64,000 bases of DNA from Gp22-AA3 sp964384905 (GTDB taxonomy: Bacteria > Acidobacteriota > Polarisedimenticolia > Gp22-AA2). This document shows positions 26,404-35,092 of the stretch, in pieces. How positions within the stretch are numbered: the stretch's first letter is position 1; each line of letters opens with the position of its first letter. The position numbers and the translations under genes are program-made. The stretch is taken from NCBI GenBank assembly GCA_964384905.1, contig CAYLND010000002.1, positions 1 through 64,000 on the forward strand, read 5' to 3'. The notes below the pieces were generated by a model. It searched no databases and had not been told where the DNA came from. It worked only from the letters and a program-made list of their open reading frames with translations.

Positions 26404-27597
26404 ATTCGTCGCCCACGCGTGCTTCTTCTGGTCGGCTCGGTGCTGGCAGCCGGGCTGACCGGATGGGCAGCCCAATCGGAATTCGTGATCGTGACGAACG
26501 AGGACAACGGGGAGATTGCGGTGTCCTCTTACGTGCTGCAGGAGGATGATTTTCTCAATCCGCGGCTTCGCCTCCTTAGAAGCCGCGAGAAGCTCGACGA
26601 TGTGGTCGCTGCCGGCGCGACCCAGTTCGACAAGATCGTCCTCCTGCGGCGCTGGGTCAGGAGCCAGTGGCAATCGAGCGGTGACTTCTACTACCCTCCC
26701 TGGGACGCCCTCGAGATTCTGGATCTCGCGAGACAGCACGGAAACCGGGGGTTCTGCGCGCAGTACGCCGTCGTCTTCCTGCAGGCCTGCCAGTCGCTGG
26801 GCATCCACGGGCGCTATGTCGATCTGTCCGGGCATTTCATCGTGGCCGTCTGGTCGGACGATTTCGACAAATGGGTGGTGATGGATCCGAGCCAGGACAT
26901 TCATTATGAGAAGGACGGCGTTCCAGCCGGTGGCGCCACACTGTGCCGGGCGTACTGGGGGAAGGACGTCCGGGGGTTCGCGCAGTGCGACTCCTCCGGC
27001 CACCGGAACCCGGTCGCTCTGGGCGACTTGGCCAATTACCGGCTGTATTCGATCGACCTGACTGCGAACCAGCTCTCGGTCCCGGTGCAGGTCCAGGTCA
27101 ACGGCGTCTGGAAGGCGCTCGTGCATGCGAACAACTACCGCAGCTACCCGCGGATCGGCAGGGACGCCGTGATCATCGGTTCGAATTTTCTCGCCTGGCG
27201 CGTCCAGGAATCGGAGGCATGGTCGACCCCGCGCCCGGAGACCCGCGACCAGGACGAGTTCCGCTACGCGCTGAATCAGACCGTCATCCTGCTCGCCAAC
27301 GAACGCGTCCGGGACAGGATCATGAAGGTCGTGCTGATGAGCAACAACAGCCCGACGTTCGAGAGGTTCCTGGTCCGATCCGACGGCGGCTCCGACTGGG
27401 TGCCGAGCCCGGCCGCCAAGATCCGGTGGCAGCTGCACGCCGGGATGAACGAGCTCGACGCGCGCGTCGAGACGCGCTTCGGATGGCGGGGGAATGACAG
27501 CTCGATCCGGGTCCTCTACAAGCCGCCGCTGTTCGGATTTCTCCCTGCTCTTCGAGGGAACGTCGTCCGGCTGACCTGGCATCGGCCGGCCGCCTGA
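26404..27597 (+). CDS. Secreted transglutaminase-like protein (possible ATT start)
   Basis: A protein of about 397 residues with a transglutaminase-like catalytic triad: Cys in GFCAQYAVVFL, His in LSGHFIVAVW, Asp in VVMDPSQD. The family includes proteases, amide hydrolases and cross-linking enzymes; the substrate here is unknown. An in-frame stop lies at 26398-26400, so the only possible starts are ATT 26404 or GTG 26419. GGAGGAG (26390-26396) is 7 bases before ATT but 22 before GTG. Only the ATT start gives the basic residues (RRPR) needed before the signal-peptide core LLLVGSVLAAGLTGWA. I therefore favour ATT. The C-terminal third (about 210-397) is of unknown fold. Convergent to the AraC-type gene. 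Confidence 0.78.
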   Translation: MRRPRVLLLVGSVLAAGLTGWAAQSEFVIVTNEDNGEIAVSSYVLQEDDFLNPRLRLLRSREKLDDVVAAGATQFDKIVLLRRWVRSQWQSSGDFYYPPWDALEILDLARQHGNRGFCAQYAVVFLQACQSLGIHGRYVDLSGHFIVAVWSDDFDKWVVMDPSQDIHYEKDGVPAGGATLCRAYWGKDVRGFAQCDSSGHRNPVALGDLANYRLYSIDLTANQLSVPVQVQVNGVWKALVHANNYRSYPRIGRDAVIIGSNFLAWRVQESEAWSTPRPETRDQDEFRYALNQTVILLANERVRDRIMKVVLMSNNSPTFERFLVRSDGGSDWVPSPAAKIRWQLHAGMNELDARVETRFGWRGNDSSIRVLYKPPLFGFLPALRGNVVRLTWHRPAA

Positions 27598-27622
27598 TCC
27601 CGCCGCAACCGCTGCGCGCTGC

Positions 27623-28519
27623 TCATCGCCTGCCAGCCGCCCGCGAGCGGTAGACGCGGGGGCTGACGCCGAACTCGGCGCGAAACGCGCGGTTGAAGTT
27701 CGACACGTCTCCGAAGCCGGAATCGAAGGCGATATCGAGGACGCGGGCCGAGTCGGCCGCGAGATGGATCGCCGCTTCCCGCAGGCGCGACCGGAGAACG
27801 TACTGATGCGGCGTGGCGCCGGTCAGCCGCTGGAACGTGCGCAGGAAATGATACGGACTGAGACCGGCCTCCCGCGCCAGGCTCCCGAGCGCGAGCGACC
27901 CGTCCGGTCGCCGCTCGATCATCCGCACGCACCGCGTCACACGCGCCACGGCGCTGGGCGGAGCCGCGTCCGCGCCGGGCGCGACGCCTCCCAGGACGCG
28001 GAGCGCCCGCGCGGCGAGAAGGACGCCGATCTCCTCCCAGGGTGCGGGATTCGACCCGGCCAGACCGGCGCACGCCTGGGCGACGAGCGGCGACAGAGCA
28101 GGCAGAGGAGGCAGGCGGAGGATCCGGAATCGATTCCTTCCCCTCGACGCGCCCGCATCGCTCGCCAGCTCGTCGAAATAGTCCGGAGCATAATGGAATG
28201 ACACGCAGCGGTCGCCCGCGCCGTGCTCGTGCCCGCACTCGAATCCCTGACCCGGTCTCCCGAGCAGGAGGGAGCCGGGCGTCATCAGGTCGCTTTCCCG
28301 GCCGGAGGCGTACTGGAAACTGCCCGAAACCACGATGGCGATCGCGACGTTCGAATGACGCTCCTCGAAACGGCGGTCCTGCGGTCCTGAGGTGCACACG
28401 ACGTCGGCGGCGTACCAGCCGTCGCCGCTCGCGAGCGGGCGCGGCGTCGCCCGACCTGGGGAGCCGGTGAGCGCCCGATCGGCCAGAGCGCCCTCCACCT
28501 CGACCGCAAGTTTCGCCAA
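27623..28519 (-). CDS. AraC-family transcriptional regulator
   Basis: A regulator of about 298 residues with an N-terminal cupin-like sensing domain (about 20-130; FEERHSNVAIAIVVSG and SLLLGRPGQGFECGHEHG) and a C-terminal double helix-turn-helix (SLAREAGLSPYHFLRTFQ, then DIAFDSGFGDVSNFNRAFR) typical of AraC/XylS. I chose the TTG at 28519, because a TATACT -10 box lies at 28559-28554 inside any longer version and GGGAG is correctly spaced before TTG. A start at 28579 would add 20 residues. It is divergent from the VOC-family gene, which is its probable target. Confidence 0.85.
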   Translation of the reverse strand: MAKLAVEVEGALADRALTGSPGRATPRPLASGDGWYAADVVCTSGPQDRRFEERHSNVAIAIVVSGSFQYASGRESDLMTPGSLLLGRPGQGFECGHEHGAGDRCVSFHYAPDYFDELASDAGASRGRNRFRILRLPPLPALSPLVAQACAGLAGSNPAPWEEIGVLLAARALRVLGGVAPGADAAPPSAVARVTRCVRMIERRPDGSLALGSLAREAGLSPYHFLRTFQRLTGATPHQYVLRSRLREAAIHLAADSARVLDIAFDSGFGDVSNFNRAFRAEFGVSPRVYRSRAAGRR

Positions 28520-28553
28520 GATTCCGTCTCCCGTGGCGGCGTATAAGCGTCTC

Positions 28554-28559
28554 AGTATA
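28554..28559 (-). promoter_or_regulatory. -10 element (TATACT) of the AraC-type gene
   Basis: On the minus strand TATACT is a near-consensus -10 box. Transcription would begin near 28547, leaving a 28-base leader to the TTG start. No good -35 hexamer is seen. Confidence 0.4.
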
Positions 28560-28629
28560 GCGGAGCGGCCGGCGGCCACCGAGCGGGTCGGCGGCCTCCG
28601 GATGCGCTCGTCAATCAGGGAGGATGAGG

Positions 28630-29007
28630 ATGTACGATCACGTGTCGCTGAAGGTCAAGGATGGCGCCAGGAGCAGGAAGTTCTTCGAGCGCGCGCTCGC
28701 GCCGCTGGGTTACAGGCTTCTGGACGAATCGGGAGGCGGCGCCGGGTTCGGAGCGGAGGACAAGTCGGCGCTCTGGATCGCGCCGGGTGCGGCGCACGCT
28801 CCGGCCGTTCATCTTGCTTTCGTGGCAACCGACCGCACCGGGGTGAACGCCTTCCACGAGGCGGCGCTTGCGGCGGGCGGCCGGGACAACGGAGGCCCGG
28901 GAATCCGCGAGAGCTACGGCCCGAACTACTACGCCGCCTTCGTTCTCGACCCGGACGGCAACAACATCGAAGCCGTCTGTCTGAAGCCGCAAACCTCCAG
29001 GAAGTGA
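28630..29007 (+). CDS. VOC-family (glyoxalase/dioxygenase fold) protein
   Basis: A 125-residue single VOC module. It begins MYDHVSLKVKDGARS, with the metal-ligand His in DHVSL; further ligands are expected at VHLAFVA and at the Glu of NNIEAVC, beside the FVLDPDGN turn. Such proteins form dimers with a divalent metal and act as lyases, dioxygenases or resistance proteins; the reaction cannot be told. AGGGAGG (28617-28623) gives best spacing to the second ATG (28630) rather than 28624. It is divergent from the AraC-type regulator with about 110 bases between. Confidence 0.82.
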   Translation: MYDHVSLKVKDGARSRKFFERALAPLGYRLLDESGGGAGFGAEDKSALWIAPGAAHAPAVHLAFVATDRTGVNAFHEAALAAGGRDNGGPGIRESYGPNYYAAFVLDPDGNNIEAVCLKPQTSRK

Positions 29008-29100
29008 CCACGAGGGGGCCGCGCGCGGCGTCTGCCCGGGCCCTGCGCGGCCTCATCGTGCCCGCCGTCGAGTGAGGTGACAATCCGGCCCGCGCGAAAA

Positions 29101-29109
29101 TGATAGAAT
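29101..29109 (+). promoter_or_regulatory. Extended -10 promoter element ahead of the polysaccharide locus
   Basis: TGATAGAAT combines the TGn extension with a good -10 hexamer (TAGAAT 29104-29109), in an AT-richer patch. It would give a leader of about 37 bases before GTG 29153. A GTGACA at 29077 is too far away (21 bases) to serve as a normal -35. Confidence 0.45.
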
Positions 29110-29152
29110 TCCGCACTCGCCGCGTCGTTCGTGCGGTCGGAGAGCCGGTCCG

Positions 29153-29800
29153 GTGAAAACCTCATACCGCCTGTTGAGTGCAGGTCTCGTCGGGTTTGTC
29201 TGCCTGGCGGCGGCGCCGGCCGCCCCGGAGCAGGATCGGGACGCGGCGCCGGCGGAGAGCCCGCCCGACGCGGGCAAGCAGGGGCCCGGCGTCGCCAAGC
29301 AGATCTTTCCCACGGAGATGCAGTATCGCATCGGCGTCGAGGATGTCCTGCTCGTCTCGGTCTGGAGGGACGCGGATCTGACCCGCGAGGTCCCGGTCCG
29401 GCCGGACGGCAAGATCTCGCTCCCCCTGATTCAGGACATCGTCGCTGCCGGGAAGACACCCGCGGACCTCGGGCAGGAGATTCAAGTCCGGCTCAAGGAG
29501 TACATGAGCAACCCGTCCGTGACCGTCATCGTCAGGGAGATCAACAGCATCAAGATCTATCTCCTCGGGGAGGTGGCTCGACCTGGGCCGGTCATGCCGA
29601 AGACGCAGATCCGTCTGCTCCAGGCGATCGCCATGGCCGGAGGGCTCACCCCGTTCGGAGGCAAGAAAAACATCGTCGTCTTTCGCAAGACCCCTTCGGG
29701 GGAGAAGGTCATCGAGGTGTCGTACCAGAACATCGTCTCCGGAAAGAAGCCGGACGACGACCTGATCCTCGAATCGGGCGACACGGTCGTGGTCCGCTGA
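29153..29800 (+). CDS. Wza-type polysaccharide export protein
   Basis: A 215-residue exported protein: a signal peptide (YRLLSAGLVGFVCLAAAPAA), a polysaccharide-export domain (YRIGVEDVLLVSVWRDADLTREVPVRPDGKISL-type opening at about 59-90, then a conserved ribbon) and one SLBB domain (IKIYLLGEVARPGPV to the C-terminus, ESGDTVVVR). Wza-type proteins form the periplasmic and outer-membrane ring through which capsule or exopolysaccharide leaves the cell. The protein is short and lacks the outer-membrane helix and a proper lipobox, like many non-enterobacterial members. It works with the Wzc-like kinase encoded at 55787-57979. Confidence 0.9.
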   Translation: MKTSYRLLSAGLVGFVCLAAAPAAPEQDRDAAPAESPPDAGKQGPGVAKQIFPTEMQYRIGVEDVLLVSVWRDADLTREVPVRPDGKISLPLIQDIVAAGKTPADLGQEIQVRLKEYMSNPSVTVIVREINSIKIYLLGEVARPGPVMPKTQIRLLQAIAMAGGLTPFGGKKNIVVFRKTPSGEKVIEVSYQNIVSGKKPDDDLILESGDTVVVR

Positions 29801-29950
29801 GTGAGCGCGCCGGGGAGCGGAGGCTCCCGAGGCCCGTGCCTTTTCTCCTGCATCGATCGCGTCTCTCCACTCCCGTCCTCAGCGCGGCGACGCATGACCC
29901 TTTGAGCGCCGACCGGGGCATGCTCGGTCTTCGATAAGGGACTCGGGTCC

Positions 29951-32035
29951 GTGACGTACCGTCTTCGCGATCTCGGCTGGGACATTCGGAAGGCCATGTC
30001 CCTCTCGCCGGGCGAAGGCGTGCGCCGGCTCTCGGGGCGAGCGGTGCGCTACGCCCGGCGTGTCCGATATCGCAGCCGCGCGACCCACCTGAGCGATGCG
30101 GACCTGCTGCGTTCCCTGGCGTCCCCGGCCCCATCGGTCGAGGAGCTGGTCGCGCGGCGCCTGGAGGGCGCGCCCCTGGTGCCCGCGGCTCTGTGCGGCG
30201 CCGCCAGCGCTGACAGACTTCGAAGAACGGCACCCGCATCCTGCGAGGCGATCCTGGCGGCGGGGCGGGCCCTCATGAATGGAGACTTCGACCTTCTCGG
30301 ATCCGGTCCGGTCCGCCTCGGTCCCGAACCCGACTGGCACTGTGACTTCAAATCCGGCAAGCGCTGGGACCGCGGAGTGTATTCCCTCGACATCACCCAG
30401 ACGCCGAATCGTGGGCACGATTGCAAGGTCCCCTGGGAAATCTCCCGGCTGCAGCATCTCCCGATCCTGGGCATGGCCTCGTGGCTCGGCGGCGACGTCG
30501 CGTTCCGGGAGCGGGCCGTGTCCCACGTCGCCTCGTTCGTCGCGGGCAACCCGGCCTATCGCGGCATCAACTGGAATTGCACCATGGATGTGGCCATACG
30601 CGCGGCGCAGATTCTGGCCTCCGAGGGGTTCCTGCGCGGGGCGGGCGACGATCGGTTCTGGGCCGCGCTTCTCAAATCCCTGCTCCTGCACGCCCGCTTC
30701 ATCCGCGACAATCTGGAGAACGGTCCGGTCCGCGGGAATCACTATGTGTCCAACCTCGCCGGGCTGTTCCTCTGCGGTCTGGGCCTGACGGAGTTCCGGG
30801 AGGCCCCGAAGTGGAGGGAGTACGCCCGGGTCAGGCTCCTCGCCGAGATGCGGCGACAGGTCACTCCGGACGGGCTGGATTACGAGGCCTCGCTCTCCTA
30901 TCACGCGTTCGTCACGGAAATGTTCCTGTTCCCCGCGCTTCTGGAGTCCGAGCGCGGCGGCTCGTTCGGCACGCCGTACCTCGAGGGGTTGAGGTCGATG
31001 ATCGAGGCCGTGGCGATCCTCATGCGCCCCGACGGGACGCTGCCGCAGATCGGTGACAACGACGACGGTCGGTTCCTGATCTTCTCGCAATACCGTCGCA
31101 CGCGTCGTGACTGGAGGCCGCTTCTGGTCCTCGGCGCGTATCTGTTCCGCCAGCCGAAGTGGCTCCCGCTCGCGGGCGACGCCTGGGTGGAGGGCGTGTG
31201 GGTCCTGGGCGAGCCGTTCGTCCGCTGGCGCGACTCGCTGCCGCCGGTCGATCCGCCCGCCGGCTTCTCGAGCCGCGCCTTTCCCGAGGGAGGCATCTAC
31301 CAGCTGGGCGCCGGCAGCGTCCAGATGGTGGTGGACGCCGGGGGCGTCGGCCAGAGGAACAACGGCAGCCACGCCCACAACGACACTCTGGCGTTCGACC
31401 TGTATGCCTTTGGCCGCGAGATCCTTCCCGATCGGGGCACCGGCGCCTACACCTCGGACCTGACGATGCGCGACGGCTTTCGCTCCACGCGGGCGCACAA
31501 TGCGCTGCAGGTCGACGGCCAGGAGATGAATCCGTTCGCGGAAGAGCCGTTCCGGCTGATCCCGGCCGATCACCCCCGGGTGCTGCGCTGGCGTGCGGGA
31601 AGGCGGTACGTCTATCTGCGCGGCGAGCATTCGGGCTACCGGCGGCTGCCCGCGGCAGTCGTGCATCGCCGAAGCATCCTGCTGGATCGCCGGACCGGGA
31701 CCTTCTGGATCGAGGATCGGCTGGAGGGGCGCGGCCGGCACCGATTCGTGGCCAGTTTTCATCTTGCGCCAGGCTGGACAGTCGAGTCCCGGCAGGACGG
31801 ATGGACGGCTCGCGGCTCCGAAGGAGGGGTGATCCTCAGCGTCCTGTGGACAGCGCGTCCCGAGCTCTGCCGGACACGCGTGGAGGAGGATCTCCATTCG
31901 CCCTCCTATGGCGTCACCCAGAGTGCCCGAACGGTGCGTTTGGAATGGGAAGGCCCGGTGCCTTGCAGGCTGCGCTACAGGCTCACCGTGCTCGAGCAGA
32001 AGGACGTGCAAGGGGGAACGACCCCGGGCAGATGA
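29951..32035 (+). CDS. Heparinase II/III-like polysaccharide lyase family protein
   Basis: A 694-residue protein with an N-terminal alpha/alpha toroid (about 90-390; for example INWNCTMDVAIRAAQIL and RGNHYVSNLAGLFLCGLGL) and a C-terminal beta-sandwich domain (about 420-690; NGSHAHNDTLAFDLYAFG, then IEDRLEGRGRHRF). These are the two parts of the heparinase II/III family, which cleave uronic-acid polysaccharides by elimination. Such enzymes inside exopolysaccharide loci trim or remodel the nascent polymer. No signal peptide is obvious, so export route and site of action are uncertain. GTG start. Confidence 0.87.
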   Translation: MTYRLRDLGWDIRKAMSLSPGEGVRRLSGRAVRYARRVRYRSRATHLSDADLLRSLASPAPSVEELVARRLEGAPLVPAALCGAASADRLRRTAPASCEAILAAGRALMNGDFDLLGSGPVRLGPEPDWHCDFKSGKRWDRGVYSLDITQTPNRGHDCKVPWEISRLQHLPILGMASWLGGDVAFRERAVSHVASFVAGNPAYRGINWNCTMDVAIRAAQILASEGFLRGAGDDRFWAALLKSLLLHARFIRDNLENGPVRGNHYVSNLAGLFLCGLGLTEFREAPKWREYARVRLLAEMRRQVTPDGLDYEASLSYHAFVTEMFLFPALLESERGGSFGTPYLEGLRSMIEAVAILMRPDGTLPQIGDNDDGRFLIFSQYRRTRRDWRPLLVLGAYLFRQPKWLPLAGDAWVEGVWVLGEPFVRWRDSLPPVDPPAGFSSRAFPEGGIYQLGAGSVQMVVDAGGVGQRNNGSHAHNDTLAFDLYAFGREILPDRGTGAYTSDLTMRDGFRSTRAHNALQVDGQEMNPFAEEPFRLIPADHPRVLRWRAGRRYVYLRGEHSGYRRLPAAVVHRRSILLDRRTGTFWIEDRLEGRGRHRFVASFHLAPGWTVESRQDGWTARGSEGGVILSVLWTARPELCRTRVEEDLHSPSYGVTQSARTVRLEWEGPVPCRLRYRLTVLEQKDVQGGTTPGR

Positions 32036-32149
32036 GACGCAGGCGCGATCGCCGTTGTGCGATTTTTGCGCACCGTCCATCTGGTGCACACGCGCGTTAC
32101 CATACTGTGAAAAGTGAGAGTTAACGGCTTCACGCCTTGAGATTTGCCC

Positions 32150-32177
32150 TTGACACCCCGCTGGATTCCAGTATATT
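32150..32177 (+). promoter_or_regulatory. Strong sigma-70-type promoter TTGACA-N16-TATATT
   Basis: A perfect -35 (32150-32155) and a good -10 (32172-32177) at 16-base spacing, the best such pair in the window. The transcription start is expected near 32184, more than 450 bases ahead of the next coding region, so the message has a long leader. Confidence 0.75.
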
Positions 32178-32183
32178 CGACGC

Positions 32184-32288
32184 AATCTCGAAAGGTTCTC
32201 TGATCCCCTGCAAGGGGTTGGTGGGGGCGATCAAGTAGTAGGGTGGACTTTCGGAAAACCCTTCCGCGAGGTCAGTGCTTCCGAGATT
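32184..32288 (+). promoter_or_regulatory. Structured 5' leader RNA of the exopolysaccharide operon
   Basis: The predicted first bases AATCTCG (32184-32190) pair perfectly with CGAGATT (32282-32288) and enclose about 90 bases. Inside are TGATC/GATCA (about 32200 and 32229) around a CCCCT-GCA-AGGGG hairpin, and AGGGT/ACCCT (about 32239 and 32258) around a TTTCGG-containing loop. The element sits exactly at the 5' end of the RNA. It matches no riboswitch consensus I know. With a NusG paralogue encoded 1.6 kb downstream, it may be the loading signal for processive antitermination. The remainder of the gap (32289-32634) is partly AT-rich (32320-32420) and contains a CACGG/CCGTG hairpin at 32451-32465 but no supported gene. 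Confidence 0.5.
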
Positions 32289-32634
32289 AGTGAGAGGTCA
32301 TACGCTTCGTGTCGCTTCCGGTCGGGATACAGGAATTGTCTATCAGAATTACGGATTCATTGATATCTCTAGTAACATTTTTGTGTCTGGTTCAAATAAC
32401 TGCGGTCCGATTCAAGATGCTTGCGAAATCGCCAGTCCGAAAGCCCGAAGCACGGGGTCGCCGTGTCGACACATTTCGATCCACGGCCGTCTCCGTCTGG
32501 CACGGCAGCTTCCGGGTTGTCGGGAACAGTGCCGAGCGAAACTCCCGGTGTCTCCGTAAGCGGAATTTGATCATCACAGGCGGGATCGAAGTATGGATCC
32601 CTCCCTTTGACCCGGGCGACACGGTTGTCCTACC

Positions 32635-33837
32635 GTGACGTCAAGAAGACCGGTTGTTCCCGCCGCAGGACGGCGGGTCCTGATACTGCTCCTCGGGACC
32701 TGCTTCATTCCCACACTGCCGATCCGCGCCCAGGTCCCCGCCGTGACCGGGCCGACACGCGGCGAGCTCAAGCTCAGCCTGGGTCTCGGCGGCGGGTACA
32801 CCAGCAATGCGGCTCTGCGCTCCGACGCAGCGGCCTCGGGCGATTCCATCGCGAATCTTCGCGCCGATCTCTCCGAACGTAAGACCAGCGCGCGAACCGA
32901 CTGGTCGGCCTCCTACGATTCCTTCTACACGAGTTACGGCACCAACAACCAGTTCGACAGCCTCAATCACGCCGTCAACTTCGACGGACGCTACCTGGTC
33001 ACGAGCCGGAGCCACCTCGCGCTCTTCGAGCACTTCTTCTACAGCCGCAATCCTCTTCAGATTGCGAGCACGACGCCGACCACCGAGACGGTCATTCTGA
33101 CCCAGCAGACCCACCGCTGGCGGAGCGTCTCCGACGTGGGGTTCGACACCAGTCTGTCCCGGTCGTTGACCCTGCTGGCCGGTGTGACGTCCCGGATCGA
33201 GCGGATCGATCTGCGCCCGTCCGTCGACACCGACACGTATTCCGGTCGCCTCGGGATCCAGAAGCAGATCGGCAAGAAGGACAGCATCGCATCCAGCTAC
33301 GCCTACTCGCGATTCGACTTTCACGACGCGACGATCCCGAACTCCGCAGCCAATGGAGTGGACGCGTCGTGGACGCACGGCGCGCCGGCCGGTCCGGCCT
33401 GCACGTTGTCCGCCGGCGTGTCGAAGGTCACGCGGGAGGGGGCCAGCCAGAATCTGGTGGTGGCCGCGGCGAGTCTGCACCATCCGTTTCGTCGGCTCGA
33501 TTTCGTGTCGGATTACCGCCGAAGCCTGATGGCCGACATCGGAGTCGCGACCCTCACGGTGGCGCAGAACGCCAGTGCCGGCATCTCCGGAACGGTCGGG
33601 CGCTCGTCCACGCTCGGCGTGTTCGCGGAGTACGGAACCCGCGAGTCGGTCCTGGACACGGGAGACCGACAGGCGCTCCGGTACACCGGCGGCGCCGTGC
33701 GCGGCTCGATCGCGCTCAATCCATGGCTGAGCCTTTCAGGCGAGGCGCGGCGGCGCAAGCAGATCGGTCTCGAGGGCACGGTGGAGGATCTGACGGTCGA
33801 CACGGTCTTCATGAATCTGGTCTTTCAGGTCTTCTGA
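32635..33837 (+). CDS. Outer-membrane beta-barrel protein of the exopolysaccharide locus
   Basis: A 400-residue protein with signal peptide (RRVLILLLGTCFIPTLPIRAQ) and regularly alternating amphipathic strands from about residue 42 (LKLSLGLGGGYTSNAALRSD) to the end FMNLVFQVF with terminal Phe. This is the pattern of the outer-membrane barrels that accompany Wza/Wzc-type loci outside enterics and may form the actual exit pore. No sequence family is named with confidence. GTG start; it is the first gene behind the strong promoter and long leader, and the NusG paralogue follows after 49 bases. Confidence 0.78.
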   Translation: MTSRRPVVPAAGRRVLILLLGTCFIPTLPIRAQVPAVTGPTRGELKLSLGLGGGYTSNAALRSDAAASGDSIANLRADLSERKTSARTDWSASYDSFYTSYGTNNQFDSLNHAVNFDGRYLVTSRSHLALFEHFFYSRNPLQIASTTPTTETVILTQQTHRWRSVSDVGFDTSLSRSLTLLAGVTSRIERIDLRPSVDTDTYSGRLGIQKQIGKKDSIASSYAYSRFDFHDATIPNSAANGVDASWTHGAPAGPACTLSAGVSKVTREGASQNLVVAAASLHHPFRRLDFVSDYRRSLMADIGVATLTVAQNASAGISGTVGRSSTLGVFAEYGTRESVLDTGDRQALRYTGGAVRGSIALNPWLSLSGEARRRKQIGLEGTVEDLTVDTVFMNLVFQVF

Positions 33838-33886
33838 TTCGAAGCCGCCCGGGTCCCCTGGCGGGGACCTGATGAAAGGACAGTCG

Positions 33887-34396
33887 ATGCTCTGGTACGC
33901 GATCCAGACGAAGCCGAACAAAGAGAGCGCGGTGCGCGCGACCCTGGACCAGGAGGGGATCGAGGTCTATTGCCCGCGCATCCGGAGACCCCTCCGTGGC
34001 GTGCGGGGTGCGTGGAAGGAGGCGGCCCTTTTTCCCGGCTACCTGTTCGCCCGTTTCGACTTCGTCCGGGATTACGCGCGGCTGCGTTGGAAACCGGGGC
34101 TGGTCAGAGTGGTGATGAGCGGCGCAACGCCCCTGGTGGTCACGGAAGCGACCCTGGGGTCGGTCCGGCAGATGGAGAAAGAGGGAATCCGTGGACTGTT
34201 CCGGCCGGTCCAATGGAAACCGGGGACCCCGGTGCGTGTGACCGAAGGCCCTTTCAGTGGGTTCGAGGGACGGGTCGACATGACCCTCAGGGGTGGCGAC
34301 AGAGTTCGCATCTTGCTCGAGCTTTTCCGGCGGCAGGCCGCTCTGGAGTGCGCTCCCGAGTCGATCCAGCCGCTGGCTTCTGCAGGCGGTCGATAG
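33887..34396 (+). CDS. Specialised NusG paralogue (RfaH/LoaP/UpxY-like antiterminator)
   Basis: A 169-residue protein. The NusG N-terminal domain (MLWYAIQTKPNKESAVRATL, then FPGYLFARFDF and VRVVMSG) binds the polymerase clamp; the C-terminal KOW domain (about 110-165) has KPGTPVRVTEGPFSGFEG. Operon-specific NusG paralogues are typically encoded at the head of long capsule or antibiotic operons and let polymerase read through them. AAAGGA precedes ATG 33887; a start 15 bases earlier is possible. The structured leader upstream and the 30-kb gene series downstream fit such a role. Confidence 0.88.
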   Translation: MLWYAIQTKPNKESAVRATLDQEGIEVYCPRIRRPLRGVRGAWKEAALFPGYLFARFDFVRDYARLRWKPGLVRVVMSGATPLVVTEATLGSVRQMEKEGIRGLFRPVQWKPGTPVRVTEGPFSGFEGRVDMTLRGGDRVRILLELFRRQAALECAPESIQPLASAGGR

Positions 34397-34426
34397 AGGC
34401 AAGTCGTTTCGCCTCTATCAATTCGA

Positions 34427-35092
34427 ATGGGGAGCAAGAGGCTCTCGATGGCGGAGCTCCATCCGGTGATGAACGGCACAGAGACGACGACCACGATGCC
34501 CGTGTCCATGACTGCGCCACCGAAGGCGGTTCCACAGATCGGCGGAGCTGGTCCCTTGTGGCGTAGCCTGCTTTTCCCGTGCAACGGCCAGCGGGCGGTT
34601 GAATTCGGCAGCAACGGCACCAGTCTGTTCGCTTCGCTGCGCCAGGCAGGAGTCCGGATCGAGCCGGGCCAGCCTGACGAGGGAAAGATCGCGGAGCTCA
34701 CCTTCGACCTGGTCCTGGAAGATCGAACGAACGGCAACCGGCCCGTCCGAACCGAGCGGGCCCGGTCGCTCCTGGATCGTGGCGGTCGATGGGTCGTGGC
34801 CCTGGAGAGAAAACGCTGGATCGGTCTGGCGCGTCGGCGGGTCATGGGACGACTCCGTCGCGGCGGCTTCGAGGCGGTCGAGACCTTCTACGCCTACCCG
34901 TCGCTGCGGGCGCCGCGCATGCTGGTGCCGCTCGATCGGCCGGGGCCATTCCAATACTTCCTGGGTCTCGCGACCGGTGTGCGCGGGCCGCGCCAGCGCC
35001 TGCTGGCACTGAGCGCCCGCTGTCTGTGCGCCGTGCGTCTGCACCACCTGTTTCTGTCCAACCTGATCGTGGTGGCACGGAAGGCTCGATGA
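34427..35092 (+). CDS. Methyltransferase-like protein lacking a clear SAM site
   Basis: A 221-residue protein of uncertain family. AVEFGSNGTSLFASLR (about 57-72) looks like a worn motif I of class I methyltransferases, and GFEAVETFYAYPSLRAPRMLVPLD (about 145-168) resembles the late strands of such enzymes in polysaccharide loci. The glycine-rich loop and acidic residue for SAM are not convincing, so it may be a degenerate or non-catalytic member. Starts at 34427, 34448 or 34472 are possible. Its TGA overlaps the ATG of the phosphotransferase gene, suggesting joint action. Confidence 0.6.
   Translation: MGSKRLSMAELHPVMNGTETTTTMPVSMTAPPKAVPQIGGAGPLWRSLLFPCNGQRAVEFGSNGTSLFASLRQAGVRIEPGQPDEGKIAELTFDLVLEDRTNGNRPVRTERARSLLDRGGRWVVALERKRWIGLARRRVMGRLRRGGFEAVETFYAYPSLRAPRMLVPLDRPGPFQYFLGLATGVRGPRQRLLALSARCLCAVRLHHLFLSNLIVVARKAR

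Noticed and set aside
32184..32288. Known riboswitch (c-di-GMP, cobalamin, SAM, glycine)
   Set aside because: None of the conserved core strings of these classes is present; only a generic multi-helix structure is supported.
32309..32638. 109-codon open frame in the leader region
   Set aside because: No ribosome site, no recognisable protein, overlaps the GTG of the next gene and lies in AT-shifted DNA; more likely untranslated leader.
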